Part shown: positions 8,030 to 15,950 of the stretch, piece after piece | How positions within the stretch are numbered: the first letter of the stretch is position 1 | How the letters are laid out: every line of letters begins with the position of its first letter | DNA from: Parvicella tangerina | GTDB lineage: Bacteria > Bacteroidota > Bacteroidia > Flavobacteriales_D > Parvicellaceae | Direction: 5' to 3' | Length of the DNA stretch: 64,000 nt | NCBI RefSeq assembly: GCF_907165195.1 | Contig: NZ_OU015584.1 | Location: forward strand, 1,922,001-1,986,000 | Translations under genes and position numbers: made by a program | The notes under the pieces: generated by a model | Told to the model about the DNA's origin: nothing | Databases searched by the model: none | Seen by the model: only the letters and a program-made list of their open reading frames with translations

Positions 8030-8977
8030 CTACTCAATTATTAGTCGTTCTGTTTGGACGTCTTTAGGGGTATTGATCTCGATTAGGTAGATTCCTCTTG
8101 ATAAATTACTAAGGTCAACTGTATTAGTGTTGTTAAAGCTACTAATCAGTTTACCCGTCAGTGTGTAAACCTTTATTAAGGATGCGTTTTCAGTTAAGTA
8201 GATCAATCCTGTTGTTGGGTTAGGGTAGGCCGTAACAAGATTTTGAGTTTTGGTAGTTCCAATTCCTGCTATGTTCGGTCCGCTGTAAAGAGAATCAATT
8301 TGAGCGTTGGTTAAACTAGTTTTATAGATGTAAAGGTCATCGATAACACCTTTGAAAGGATAGTCTGACTGTGCATTTCTCCAACCCAATACTAAAGGGA
8401 ATCCTGTGACGTCAAAAGTAGAAGGTGCGAGATCAAGCGTATCCGAATCTGTAAGGGTGTTGTTGATATATAAACTACTGCAGTCACAAGCGGTGTCATA
8501 GGTCAAAACAATATGGTTCCACCCTGTTGTGTCAATTGCATTTGATCCGAGCGTATGATTACTTGATGAGCCTGCATTTCCTCTCAGCGCACCTTGAATT
8601 AATCCAGCACTATTATTAAATGAAAGCGAGTATTGGTTGTAGTTATCGCCAGAGCTTGTGTTCTTTTTTCCGAGAATATCTCCTGTAGGAACGATGGAAT
8701 CTGTTTTTATCCAAAGTGAAACCGAAAAGCTACCAGTTCCCATTTGAAAAGCTGGATCATCACCAAAGTTGATATTGTCATCAACTCCATCAAAAAGGTA
8801 GGCATGGTTAGCATTGCCAAAGCGATCAAAGGTGAGAGATGCCCCACTTACGGTTCCGTGATTATTGCCAATTTCATCATTCGCATTTCCGTTATTAAAC
8901 GAGTAGCCAGCGACCTGACCAAATAGATAGCCATTAAGAAATAAGATAGCTGATAGGCAAAACGTTAGTTTCTTCAT
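8030..8977 (-). CDS. LamG-like (concanavalin fold) protein with T9SS type A sorting domain
   Basis: A signal peptide (1-20) is followed by a single LamG/pentraxin-like domain at about 25-220, with the typical stretches YSFNNGNANDEIG, YLFDGVDD and FKGVIDDLYIY. A C-terminal domain follows at about 245-315 with AYPNPTTG, YTLTGKLI and LSRGIYLIEI, ending in RLIIE. That last part is the Por secretion (T9SS type A) sorting signal. The protein is therefore exported by T9SS and probably attached to the surface or released, where the LamG domain would bind carbohydrate or protein. It stands alone between two terminator-like elements. Confidence 0.88.
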   Translation of the reverse strand: MKKLTFCLSAILFLNGYLFGQVAGYSFNNGNANDEIGNNHGTVSGASLTFDRFGNANHAYLFDGVDDNINFGDDPAFQMGTGSFSVSLWIKTDSIVPTGDILGKKNTSSGDNYNQYSLSFNNSAGLIQGALRGNAGSSSNHTLGSNAIDTTGWNHIVLTYDTACDCSSLYINNTLTDSDTLDLAPSTFDVTGFPLVLGWRNAQSDYPFKGVIDDLYIYKTSLTNAQIDSLYSGPNIAGIGTTKTQNLVTAYPNPTTGLIYLTENASLIKVYTLTGKLISSFNNTNTVDLSNLSRGIYLIEINTPKDVQTERLIIE

Positions 8978-8981
8978 TGTT

Positions 8982-9019
8982 GTTCATTTAAAGATTTACT
9001 TCAAAAATCTATAATGAAC
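8982..9019 (-). other. inverted repeat in the leader of the LamG gene
   Basis: GTTCATT (8982-8988) pairs with AATGAAC (9013-9019), and inside them AGATTT (8992-8997) pairs with AAATCT (9005-9010), leaving a 7-base loop. It lies four bases upstream of the LamG start codon and 45 bases beyond the sensor kinase stop. It could be a leader hairpin or a weak terminator for the kinase transcript. Confidence 0.5.
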
Positions 9020-9063
9020 CCCTAATAGAGAGTAGCGAGTTGCTGAAGGTACGGTTTGAGTTG

Positions 9064-12015
9064 TTAAGCCGATTGTTTGATCGTTAATGTTACCTTGGTG
9101 CCAGATGGTTGTTGAGATTGATTCATGAGATCGTCAAAATGAATGCTGATTTTGTGCGGACTGGTCTGATTAATTAATTGTATACGCTCCTCAATCGCAC
9201 TACTCGCAAAAGATTCATGCTTTCGCTGTTTTTTTTGATTGATCCTTGAAGAAGCTTCTCGACCAATACCATTGTCGGTAATTTCGATTGTTAATTCGTT
9301 ACTACTATTGAAAACTGAGATGGTTAGTTTTTTCTGACCTTCTTTATGCAATAAGCCATGTTTTATGGCATTTTCTACAAAAGGCTGTAGCAACATTACC
9401 GGTATTGTTGTAGCGTATGTGTCAATATCACCTTTTATATCTATTTTATAATCTAATTGATTATCAAAACGCAGGTTCTCTAGCCTTAAATAGATTTCCA
9501 TTGTTTCCAGTTCTTCCTGAAGTGAAATCTCTTCCTCTTTGCTCTGATCAAGGTATTTACGCATCAAGTCTGCAAAATCTGCTAAATATTCGCTGGCTAC
9601 GTTACCTTGGTTGGTCACGATAAATTCCTGAATGGTATTCAAAGCATTAAACATGAAATGAGGATTCATCTGTGCTCTGATAGCTGTGATCTTTGATTTA
9701 TAGGTTTGTTTTTTAAGACTTTCTTTTTCTTTTTCCAATACGTTTTGTTTTCTCAAAACACTCATTCTGTAACGAACCAATAGAAATAGGGTAGTAAGAA
9801 CTACCAATACAACGGCCGTAATAAACCACCATTTTTGATACATAGGCTTGTCAATGGTGAAATGAAATGTTTTTACCTCTGAAAAAACGCCATCTTCGTT
9901 ACATGCTTTGAGTTCAAAGGTGTAACTACCAGGTGAGAGTTGAGAATATCTAGCAAAGGGGGCTGCATAACTTGTTTGTTCCCATTGGTCTGATAGCTCT
10001 TTAATTCTGAAATGATAAATCTGTCCCTTCCTACTTTTAATCCCTAAGCTATTAAATTGGAATTCAATATTGTTTTCATCAGGTCCTAAAAGGATGTTCT
10101 CAGAAAGTTTTACAGGCTCTTCATTTATGCTGAGTTGGTTGATGGAAACTCTGGGAGCAATCGGGTTGGTTTTATCGTAAGTAAGCGGTAGCTTTTGCAA
10201 ATGATGTTCCCCCCAAATCAGCAAAGAGTCATTCTCAATATAGATTTTTGTAATCTCTTCCTCCAGCAATCCATCATATTGATTGATGAGTGTAGATTCA
10301 CCTGAGCTGATATCCAATCGCAAAATTCCGACATTGGTAAGTCCATAAACAAGAGAGTCAGTACCTTGAATATCAAGAAGGTTAGAACCTACATCAAAAG
10401 TCTGGGTAATAATTCCATCCTGTATTCGATGAATAAGTCCTGTATTGGATCCGACCCAAATTCCTGAGGATGAATCACTGTGCATGGCACTTGCTAGAAT
10501 TGGTTTCCCATCGTAATACATTGTCTCCTCCTCTTTGTCTTTGGTGAAATGAACTAGGCCATCTGTAAACATCACATACAGATGATTTTTGTTGCCTTCT
10601 TCCGTGATCAAATTGCTCCTTTTTACAGTCGCAATCGCCTCAAAATACTCTGTTTCTGGTGATTTTTTTAAATGGAGCCTATAACCGAGGTTATTCATGT
10701 TATAGTTCTTATCCATTGACACAAGATCTAAGCGTTCACCCGTTAATAGACAGACTCCTTCATCTATGGGATGTAAATGTTTAAAATAATTGGTAAAAGC
10801 TTTTGTCTTAAATTGAGCTGCTGAAAGGTCGTAATAGTCATCAGTACTTGGGAGTAATATTGTGCTGTCGTAGTGGTTATATCCAATATTGAAATTTGGG
10901 TTAACGTCCTTCTGGATAAGAGTTGGTCCATTTGCTGTGAACAAATAAAGCTTACTTTCATCTGTTAAGTAAGCATATTTACCATTACCTAGTTGCTTCA
11001 CTTTTCGAATGGATTCAGAAGGATGAATTAGCGTAGCAGTGATAGCGTTATTAGTTTGGATAAAAACACCTCTGTCTAAGGTGGAAATCCATACGTTGTT
11101 TTCCTGATCGATCAATAAGTTTGATGAGTTCTTAAGGTTGCTCCATTTGGTTTTAATCAGACTATCTTGATGGAGCTTATATTGATACGTTCCGCTCACA
11201 CCAAGCATGAAGAGAACAGAATCATTGAGAGATAAAAAATTATTAACCTCCTGATTCGAGAAGTCTGGTGAGCTCTTGCAGTAATGATTGTTAGCACCGA
11301 TTAAGCATAGGTTTTGACTGACGTGATTCTGAATGTAAAAGATTTTGTCTTCTAGAGATCCTGCAAATTCCTTAGAGGAGTAAAGTTCGATTTGAAACGA
11401 GTCTAAGGGGGAAATGTTTGAGTTGTTAATGTCAAGCGTATGCAAAGTAATTGTCCTAACTGTTACGTCCTTACTGTTTCTTACTTCGGTAAAGATAATT
11501 TCATTGTCTTTCTGGAACGAATCTGAAATACATCGGTATTTTCCGACACTAAAAACGACAGTTTCGCTATTATTGTTGAGGTCTAAATGAATGATGCTTT
11601 TGTTGTGAGATGTGTAATAAAGTGCATCTTCAGATACAATATAATAGTTAGCAATCAGCTCTTGATCATAAGACTCATCAATGATCACTTTGAGTGAATC
11701 TTCCTCTACGCAAAACAATTGACCTGAGAAGTTGGAGCACCAGACCCGGTCAAATTGATCTATTTTAATATTTGAATATTCAATTTCATAGTTTGGATAA
11801 ACATATTTCTTGAAGTCCATACCGTCAAATCGATAAAGTCCATTGGATGTTCCCAGCCAGACATTACCATTCTTAGCTTGAGCCATACTGTAGACTGTCT
11901 TCTCTTGAAAGTCGTACATTTCATTGAAACTAAATGTACTAATGGTCTGTCCGCGTGATAGAGTAGGGAAGCAAAGGAGTGCTCCGATGACTAGTATTTG
12001 GAATTGTTTTATCAA
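9064..12015 (-). CDS. beta-propeller (Reg_prop/Y_Y_Y) sensor histidine kinase of the LytS type
   Basis: The 983-residue product has a signal peptide (1-22). A long exported propeller follows, with repeats such as VWLGTSNGLYRFDG, VWISTLDRG and IWVGSNTGL, then a Y_Y_Y domain near 640-710. A membrane segment lies at about 725-745, then a coiled linker. The kinase domain has MNPHFMFNALN (His786), LLQPFVENAIKHGL and TDNGIGREAS. It should sense an outside ligand and phosphorylate the regulator encoded just before it. The start is a TTG (12013-12015) overlapping the regulator stop as TTGA; no ATG in frame keeps the signal peptide. In other Bacteroidota such propeller sensors often respond to polysaccharides, but no saccharide locus is adjacent here. 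Confidence 0.88.
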   Translation of the reverse strand: MIKQFQILVIGALLCFPTLSRGQTISTFSFNEMYDFQEKTVYSMAQAKNGNVWLGTSNGLYRFDGMDFKKYVYPNYEIEYSNIKIDQFDRVWCSNFSGQLFCVEEDSLKVIIDESYDQELIANYYIVSEDALYYTSHNKSIIHLDLNNNSETVVFSVGKYRCISDSFQKDNEIIFTEVRNSKDVTVRTITLHTLDINNSNISPLDSFQIELYSSKEFAGSLEDKIFYIQNHVSQNLCLIGANNHYCKSSPDFSNQEVNNFLSLNDSVLFMLGVSGTYQYKLHQDSLIKTKWSNLKNSSNLLIDQENNVWISTLDRGVFIQTNNAITATLIHPSESIRKVKQLGNGKYAYLTDESKLYLFTANGPTLIQKDVNPNFNIGYNHYDSTILLPSTDDYYDLSAAQFKTKAFTNYFKHLHPIDEGVCLLTGERLDLVSMDKNYNMNNLGYRLHLKKSPETEYFEAIATVKRSNLITEEGNKNHLYVMFTDGLVHFTKDKEEETMYYDGKPILASAMHSDSSSGIWVGSNTGLIHRIQDGIITQTFDVGSNLLDIQGTDSLVYGLTNVGILRLDISSGESTLINQYDGLLEEEITKIYIENDSLLIWGEHHLQKLPLTYDKTNPIAPRVSINQLSINEEPVKLSENILLGPDENNIEFQFNSLGIKSRKGQIYHFRIKELSDQWEQTSYAAPFARYSQLSPGSYTFELKACNEDGVFSEVKTFHFTIDKPMYQKWWFITAVVLVVLTTLFLLVRYRMSVLRKQNVLEKEKESLKKQTYKSKITAIRAQMNPHFMFNALNTIQEFIVTNQGNVASEYLADFADLMRKYLDQSKEEEISLQEELETMEIYLRLENLRFDNQLDYKIDIKGDIDTYATTIPVMLLQPFVENAIKHGLLHKEGQKKLTISVFNSSNELTIEITDNGIGREASSRINQKKQRKHESFASSAIEERIQLINQTSPHKISIHFDDLMNQSQQPSGTKVTLTIKQSA

Positions 12016-12764
12016 ATTTCAGTGAGTACAGCTAAAAACTCGTCTTTCTTTTCTTTGGAGATGGGAATAGTGTTGCCGTTTTCTAATAAACAATAATTAC
12101 CATCCTTTCGGATGTATTGCTTGAGGTACTTTAGGTTAACCAAATGTGATCGATGTGGTCTGTAGAATGGATATTCGCTGGAGAGTAGGTGTTCGTAAAA
12201 CTTCAAGGGTTTGGAGATGGTCAATGTCCCATCATTTATGGTGAATACTTTTGTATACATTCCATCAGCCTCAATATTGATAATTTCTTCAATGGGTAGA
12301 AATAAAATTCCATCAGATACTGGAAGTCCTATTTTATTGAACGAGTGATTACTTAATGATTTCTTGAGTTCCGCTAAGCGTTCTTGTATTTTGTTACTTT
12401 GTCTATTCTCTTTAACTTTTTTAACGACTTCAATCACCTTGGAGGGACGAAGAGGTTTCAAAATGTAGTCAATGGCATTCATCTCAAAAGCTTTCAGTGC
12501 AAATTCACTGTAGGCTGTCGTAAAAACGATGTCGAAATCAATCTCTTCAGTCGAAAAATAATTTAAGATTTCGACTCCCTGTTCATTGGGCATTTCAATG
12601 TCGAGAAAAACAATTTCCGGACGATGATTCTTAATGAGTTCCACACCTGGTTTTAGCGCTGTAGCTTCATAGATGTGTTCAATATCGTCTTTACAGTTGC
12701 TTTCTAGTAAGTTTCTCAGGAGTGACCGCGCTCTTGCTTCATCTTCAATAATAATAGCCTTCAT
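12012..12764 (-). CDS. LytTR-family response regulator
   Basis: The product has an N-terminal receiver domain (MKAIIIEDEARARSLL, phosphoacceptor Asp in FLDIEMPN, Lys in YILKPLRP) and a C-terminal LytTR DNA-binding domain at about 145-250 (INIEADGMYTKV, FYRPHRSHLVNLKYL). It should be the partner of the overlapping sensor kinase and act on promoters as a dimer. The frame runs up to 12797, but the ATG at 12764 restores the exact receiver start, and a TACCTTTG promoter box at 12785-12792 lies inside the longer version. The two genes form a dedicated two-component operon with the regulator first. Confidence 0.9.
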   Translation of the reverse strand: MKAIIIEDEARARSLLRNLLESNCKDDIEHIYEATALKPGVELIKNHRPEIVFLDIEMPNEQGVEILNYFSTEEIDFDIVFTTAYSEFALKAFEMNAIDYILKPLRPSKVIEVVKKVKENRQSNKIQERLAELKKSLSNHSFNKIGLPVSDGILFLPIEEIINIEADGMYTKVFTINDGTLTISKPLKFYEHLLSSEYPFYRPHRSHLVNLKYLKQYIRKDGNYCLLENGNTIPISKEKKDEFLAVLTEI

Positions 12765-12784
12765 AAGTGAGATTTTGACAATTT

Positions 12785-12792
12785 CAAAGGTA
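12785..12792 (-). promoter_or_regulatory. promoter -7 box of the response regulator operon
   Basis: CAAAGGTA on the plus strand reads TACCTTTG on the minus strand and matches the Bacteroidota -7 consensus TAnnTTTG. It lies 20 bases before the ATG at 12764. A CAA (TTG on the minus strand) at 12808-12810 may be the -33 part, though its spacing of 15 is short. Confidence 0.5.
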
Positions 12793-12872
12793 TTCAAAAT
12801 TGAAAATCAACGGTGTGCCATCTTATGAAACAGTTTTGCTGATGTATGAACTAGCTGTGGTGCTGGTTCAAG

Positions 12873-14300
12873 TCATTTCTCAAACAACATAATACTCTCT
12901 ACATGTGCTGTATGAGGAAACTGGTCTACTAAACTTAGTTTTTTGAGGTCATATCCAGCATTTCGTAGATCCCTGGCATCGCGCGCTTGAGTGGCTGGGT
13001 TGCAGCTCACATAGACAATTCTGTCTGCACCCAATTCAATTACTCTTTTTAATGCTTTGGGAGCGATTCCAGCCCGTGGTGGGTCTAGAACTATCGTGTC
13101 GATTTTTCCTTTATAGTCTGGGTGATTGAGTAAGAACTTACCTACGTCTTCCGCAAAGAACTCAACACCTTCTATATTATTAAGCTTGGCATTTCGTTTG
13201 GCGTTTTCGATGGCTGAGGGAACAATGTCTACACCTACAATCTGTGCTTCTTTTAATTGAGAAGCAAGCAGTTGTCCTATAGTCCCCGTTCCACAAAAGA
13301 GATCCATAATCACTTTGCCATTGAGGTCTCTTCCTTCGCTGGCATAATCGATCACTTTTTGATATAACTTTTCAGCAGAAGAAGGATTAGTCTGGAAGAA
13401 ACTCTGCATGCTGATTTCAAATTTCAATCCGAGTAATTCTTCTACAATTAAATGCTTTCCGTAAATGACATCGCTAGGTCCATGTTCTAACTTTGCTCTG
13501 TCAGCTACGTCATCATTAATGGTGTGGATAACCCCTGCTATTCGATCTCTGTATGTGTCGATCAACTTTTTGATAAACAACTCTTTATTGAATTTATCTA
13601 ACCCATCACTTGAGGTAACTAAGTTGATTAGTAGCTCATTGTTGGCAAAACTTTTTCGTACAACAATGTGCCTAAAGAAGCCTTCCTTTTTAGGGGGGTG
13701 CCAAGCGGGTAGGCCTGTTGAAATCAAATATTCTCGAATGATGTGCAATTTGTTTTCCCACTCCTCATCAAAGAGTCCAGAAGCTTTATCTAGATTTTCA
13801 ACTTTCCACCAAGTTCCTGTACGTTTAAAACCAAGACCAAAGTCATCGTGCTCTTCGTTCGTATCAATGTCATGACGAATCACCGAGAATGAGTACTCCA
13901 TCTTGTTTCGGTAATTATGGACAAGTGGAGATTGGATGAACTCATCAAATAGCTCTGGTGCATTCTGAATGTCACCTAGTTTTCTGAATAGATCGAGTGA
14001 TGCTTGCTTTTTAAATTCAATTTGTTTCTCGTGCGGTAATTGAATGTACGGAGCTCCCGAAATTTTCTGGTAAGGAACGTCTTGTTCTAAAGGGGATTGC
14101 TCTAAAACCTCAAGTAATCTACATTCCGCATGCTTCTTACGTTTTTTCAGAACTTTTGCCTTTACTTTCTGCCCAGGGATCGTGTTGACCACAAAAATTA
14201 CGAAACCACCTTGCTCTGTTTGGATTCTCGTTAGACCTTTGCCACCAAAAGCTAATTCCTCTATCTCTAACTCAATTTCTGCTCCTTTCTTCAGGTTCAT
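12873..14300 (-). CDS. rlmD: 23S rRNA (uracil-C5) methyltransferase, RlmD/RumA family
   Basis: An N-terminal TRAM domain (about 1-60, RNA binding) precedes a class I methyltransferase domain. The SAM-binding motif is MDLFCGTGTIGQLLA. DPPRAG and YVSCNPATQARD hold the catalytic cysteine of the TrmA/RlmD/RlmCD group. The product would make 5-methyluridine in 23S rRNA. The region where E. coli RlmD binds a 4Fe-4S cluster reads GAPYIQLPHEKQ and has no cysteines, so this is a cluster-free variant and its exact target uridine is not certain. Its ATG overlaps the peroxiredoxin stop (ATGA). Confidence 0.88.
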   Translation of the reverse strand: MNLKKGAEIELEIEELAFGGKGLTRIQTEQGGFVIFVVNTIPGQKVKAKVLKKRKKHAECRLLEVLEQSPLEQDVPYQKISGAPYIQLPHEKQIEFKKQASLDLFRKLGDIQNAPELFDEFIQSPLVHNYRNKMEYSFSVIRHDIDTNEEHDDFGLGFKRTGTWWKVENLDKASGLFDEEWENKLHIIREYLISTGLPAWHPPKKEGFFRHIVVRKSFANNELLINLVTSSDGLDKFNKELFIKKLIDTYRDRIAGVIHTINDDVADRAKLEHGPSDVIYGKHLIVEELLGLKFEISMQSFFQTNPSSAEKLYQKVIDYASEGRDLNGKVIMDLFCGTGTIGQLLASQLKEAQIVGVDIVPSAIENAKRNAKLNNIEGVEFFAEDVGKFLLNHPDYKGKIDTIVLDPPRAGIAPKALKRVIELGADRIVYVSCNPATQARDARDLRNAGYDLKKLSLVDQFPHTAHVESIMLFEK

Positions 14301-14752
14301 AGTGGATCAATATTAAGTACGTTAAACGCTGTTTTCGTATGGCTGCTTGAACCAGCAGCATCATGAAAAATCTCGAGTATAATCCCATTTTCATCCACGA
14401 TGAAGGTGTATCTCCCAGGAATAATCAGAAAGTCCTTGGGTACTTCAAATAATTTTCGAATGGATTTGTCGCCATCTGATATTAAAACAAAAGGCAACGA
14501 GTGATTCTCAGCAAAGGCTTGGTGACTTTTCGCTGAATCTCCACTAATGCCAATTACTTCACAATTGTTGTCTTTGAATGTTTCATAAGCATCTCTAAAT
14601 GCGCAGGCCTGAGCAGTGCATACCTTTGTTTCGTTTTTTGGGTAGAAGTAGATCACACACCTTTTTTTGCCGATTACCGTTGAGGCATCAAATTCATCTC
14701 CGTTTTGGTCGATTCCTTTAAATAACGGACACTTATCTCCAACTTTTAACAT
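14297..14752 (-). CDS. bcp: peroxiredoxin, Bcp/PrxQ type
   Basis: This is a thiol peroxidase of the AhpC/TSA family that reduces peroxides. FYPKNETKVCTAQACAFRD contains the peroxidatic cysteine (in KVCTAQ) and the resolving cysteine five residues later, the PrxQ/Bcp arrangement. LISDGDKSIRKLF and PGRYTFIVDENG are further family landmarks. The length of 151 residues is typical. The ATG at 14752 gives the normal start MLKVGDKCP; a TTG at 14764 would add four residues. It lies first in a two-gene operon with the rRNA methyltransferase. Confidence 0.9.
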   Translation of the reverse strand: MLKVGDKCPLFKGIDQNGDEFDASTVIGKKRCVIYFYPKNETKVCTAQACAFRDAYETFKDNNCEVIGISGDSAKSHQAFAENHSLPFVLISDGDKSIRKLFEVPKDFLIIPGRYTFIVDENGIILEIFHDAAGSSSHTKTAFNVLNIDPL

Positions 14753-14774
14753 GGTTTTTCTCAATTTTGGACAG

Positions 14775-14782
14775 CAAAGATA
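14775..14782 (-). promoter_or_regulatory. promoter -7 box of the peroxiredoxin operon
   Basis: CAAAGATA reads TATCTTTG on the minus strand, a full match to TAnnTTTG, 22 bases before the ATG at 14752. No convincing -33 TTG was found at the usual distance. Confidence 0.5.
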
Positions 14783-14821
14783 TTATCCTAAATCCAAGTG
14801 GTATGGACTTTTGCACAATAA

Positions 14822-14852
14822 TTGATTCCCTCTGACAAAATAACTATATTCG
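14822..14852 (+). promoter_or_regulatory. promoter of the TPR/PorE-like operon
   Basis: TTG at 14822-14824 and TATATTCG at 14845-14852 are 20 bases apart. This fits the Bacteroidota layout TTG-N17-23-TAnnTTTG with one change in the -7 box. The start codon follows 22 bases later. Confidence 0.5.
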
Positions 14853-14874
14853 TACACTATATAAATTATACGTT

Positions 14875-15945
14875 ATGAGAAATATCTGGATGTTCGTGCT
14901 GAGTGTCTTTTTGGTCGGAAATGGACTCGCACAGGACGATGAGTTTATTGATAAATTGGATTCTTTAGGAGGGCTGGATGATAGCACAAAAGCGATCATG
15001 GCATACAACAACGGCTTAGATTTGATGAGTGCTAAAGACTTTAGTCAGGCGATTCAGCAGTTTAACGAGGCTTTCAGTAAGAATAACGAGATGCATGATG
15101 CGATCTTTAACAGAGGCTTGTGTTATAAGCATTTGGGAAGCTATGATAAAGCAATAGGGGATTGGAATTCGGTGATTGCTAAAGATTCCACCCACGAGTT
15201 GGCTCGTTATGAAATTGCGCACTATTACTTTAAGGAGGGGAAATATGCAGAAGCTCAACCTCACCTTGATGAGTTGATGAAGATGAATCCCAAAGAGGCT
15301 AAATATGCTTATGACAGGGGAGTGATTGATTTTGTTAATGGTGATTTGGATGCTGCACTTGAAAAGTATAACGCTGCACTGAATGCCAATCCAAAACATG
15401 CTTATGCGCTCAATGACAGGGGAAGTATTTACATGAAAAATGGCGAGTTAGACAAGGCTATAGCAGATTATGAAAAAGCAGCTAAAGCTGATAGTAAGTC
15501 TGCTTTTATTTTCAATAACCTTGGTTCTGCATATCGAAAAAATGGAGATATGGATAAAGCCATCGAAGCCTATTCTAAAGCAGTGAAATTAAAAGATGAT
15601 TACGCCATTGCTTTGAATAATCGAGGGATGGCTTATTTCGCTAAAGGAGAGTTGGAGAAAGCAAGAGGAGACTTTGATAAGGCCTTGAGTATTGATGCGA
15701 TGTATGCTTTGGCTTACAATAACAGAGCATCGATCAGTATTAAAAAAGAGGAGTGGGAAGCTGCCGTGAGAGATGCCAACAAAGCAATTGAACTAAATGC
15801 TGATTTTGCCTATGCTTACTACAATAGAGCTATTGCAAAAGAAATGTTAAGAGATCTGGACCAAGCGTGTGAAGATTGGAACAAGTCTTATGAGCTAGGT
15901 TTGGACGCAGGAAAGACACAAATGAATATCTGGTGTAACCAATAA
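14875..15945 (+). CDS. exported tetratricopeptide (TPR) repeat protein
   Basis: The 356-residue product has a signal peptide (1-19, ending GLAQ) and about nine consecutive TPR units from residue 40 to the end. Repeated signatures include AYNNGLDLM, AIFNRGLCYKHLG, AYALNDRGSIYMKNG, AFIFNNLGSAYRKNG and AYAYYNRAIAKE. Such a solenoid is a protein-protein scaffold in the periplasm. It is followed five bases later by a PorE-like gene, so it may work with that envelope protein. TPR arrays are too general to name a partner with certainty. Confidence 0.85.
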   Translation: MRNIWMFVLSVFLVGNGLAQDDEFIDKLDSLGGLDDSTKAIMAYNNGLDLMSAKDFSQAIQQFNEAFSKNNEMHDAIFNRGLCYKHLGSYDKAIGDWNSVIAKDSTHELARYEIAHYYFKEGKYAEAQPHLDELMKMNPKEAKYAYDRGVIDFVNGDLDAALEKYNAALNANPKHAYALNDRGSIYMKNGELDKAIADYEKAAKADSKSAFIFNNLGSAYRKNGDMDKAIEAYSKAVKLKDDYAIALNNRGMAYFAKGELEKARGDFDKALSIDAMYALAYNNRASISIKKEEWEAAVRDANKAIELNADFAYAYYNRAIAKEMLRDLDQACEDWNKSYELGLDAGKTQMNIWCNQ

Positions 15946-15950
15946 ATCAA

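Noticed and set aside
12765..12797. Extended start of the LytTR response regulator at 12797
   Set aside because: A TACCTTTG box lies in the extension, and the receiver domain begins exactly at ATG 12764.
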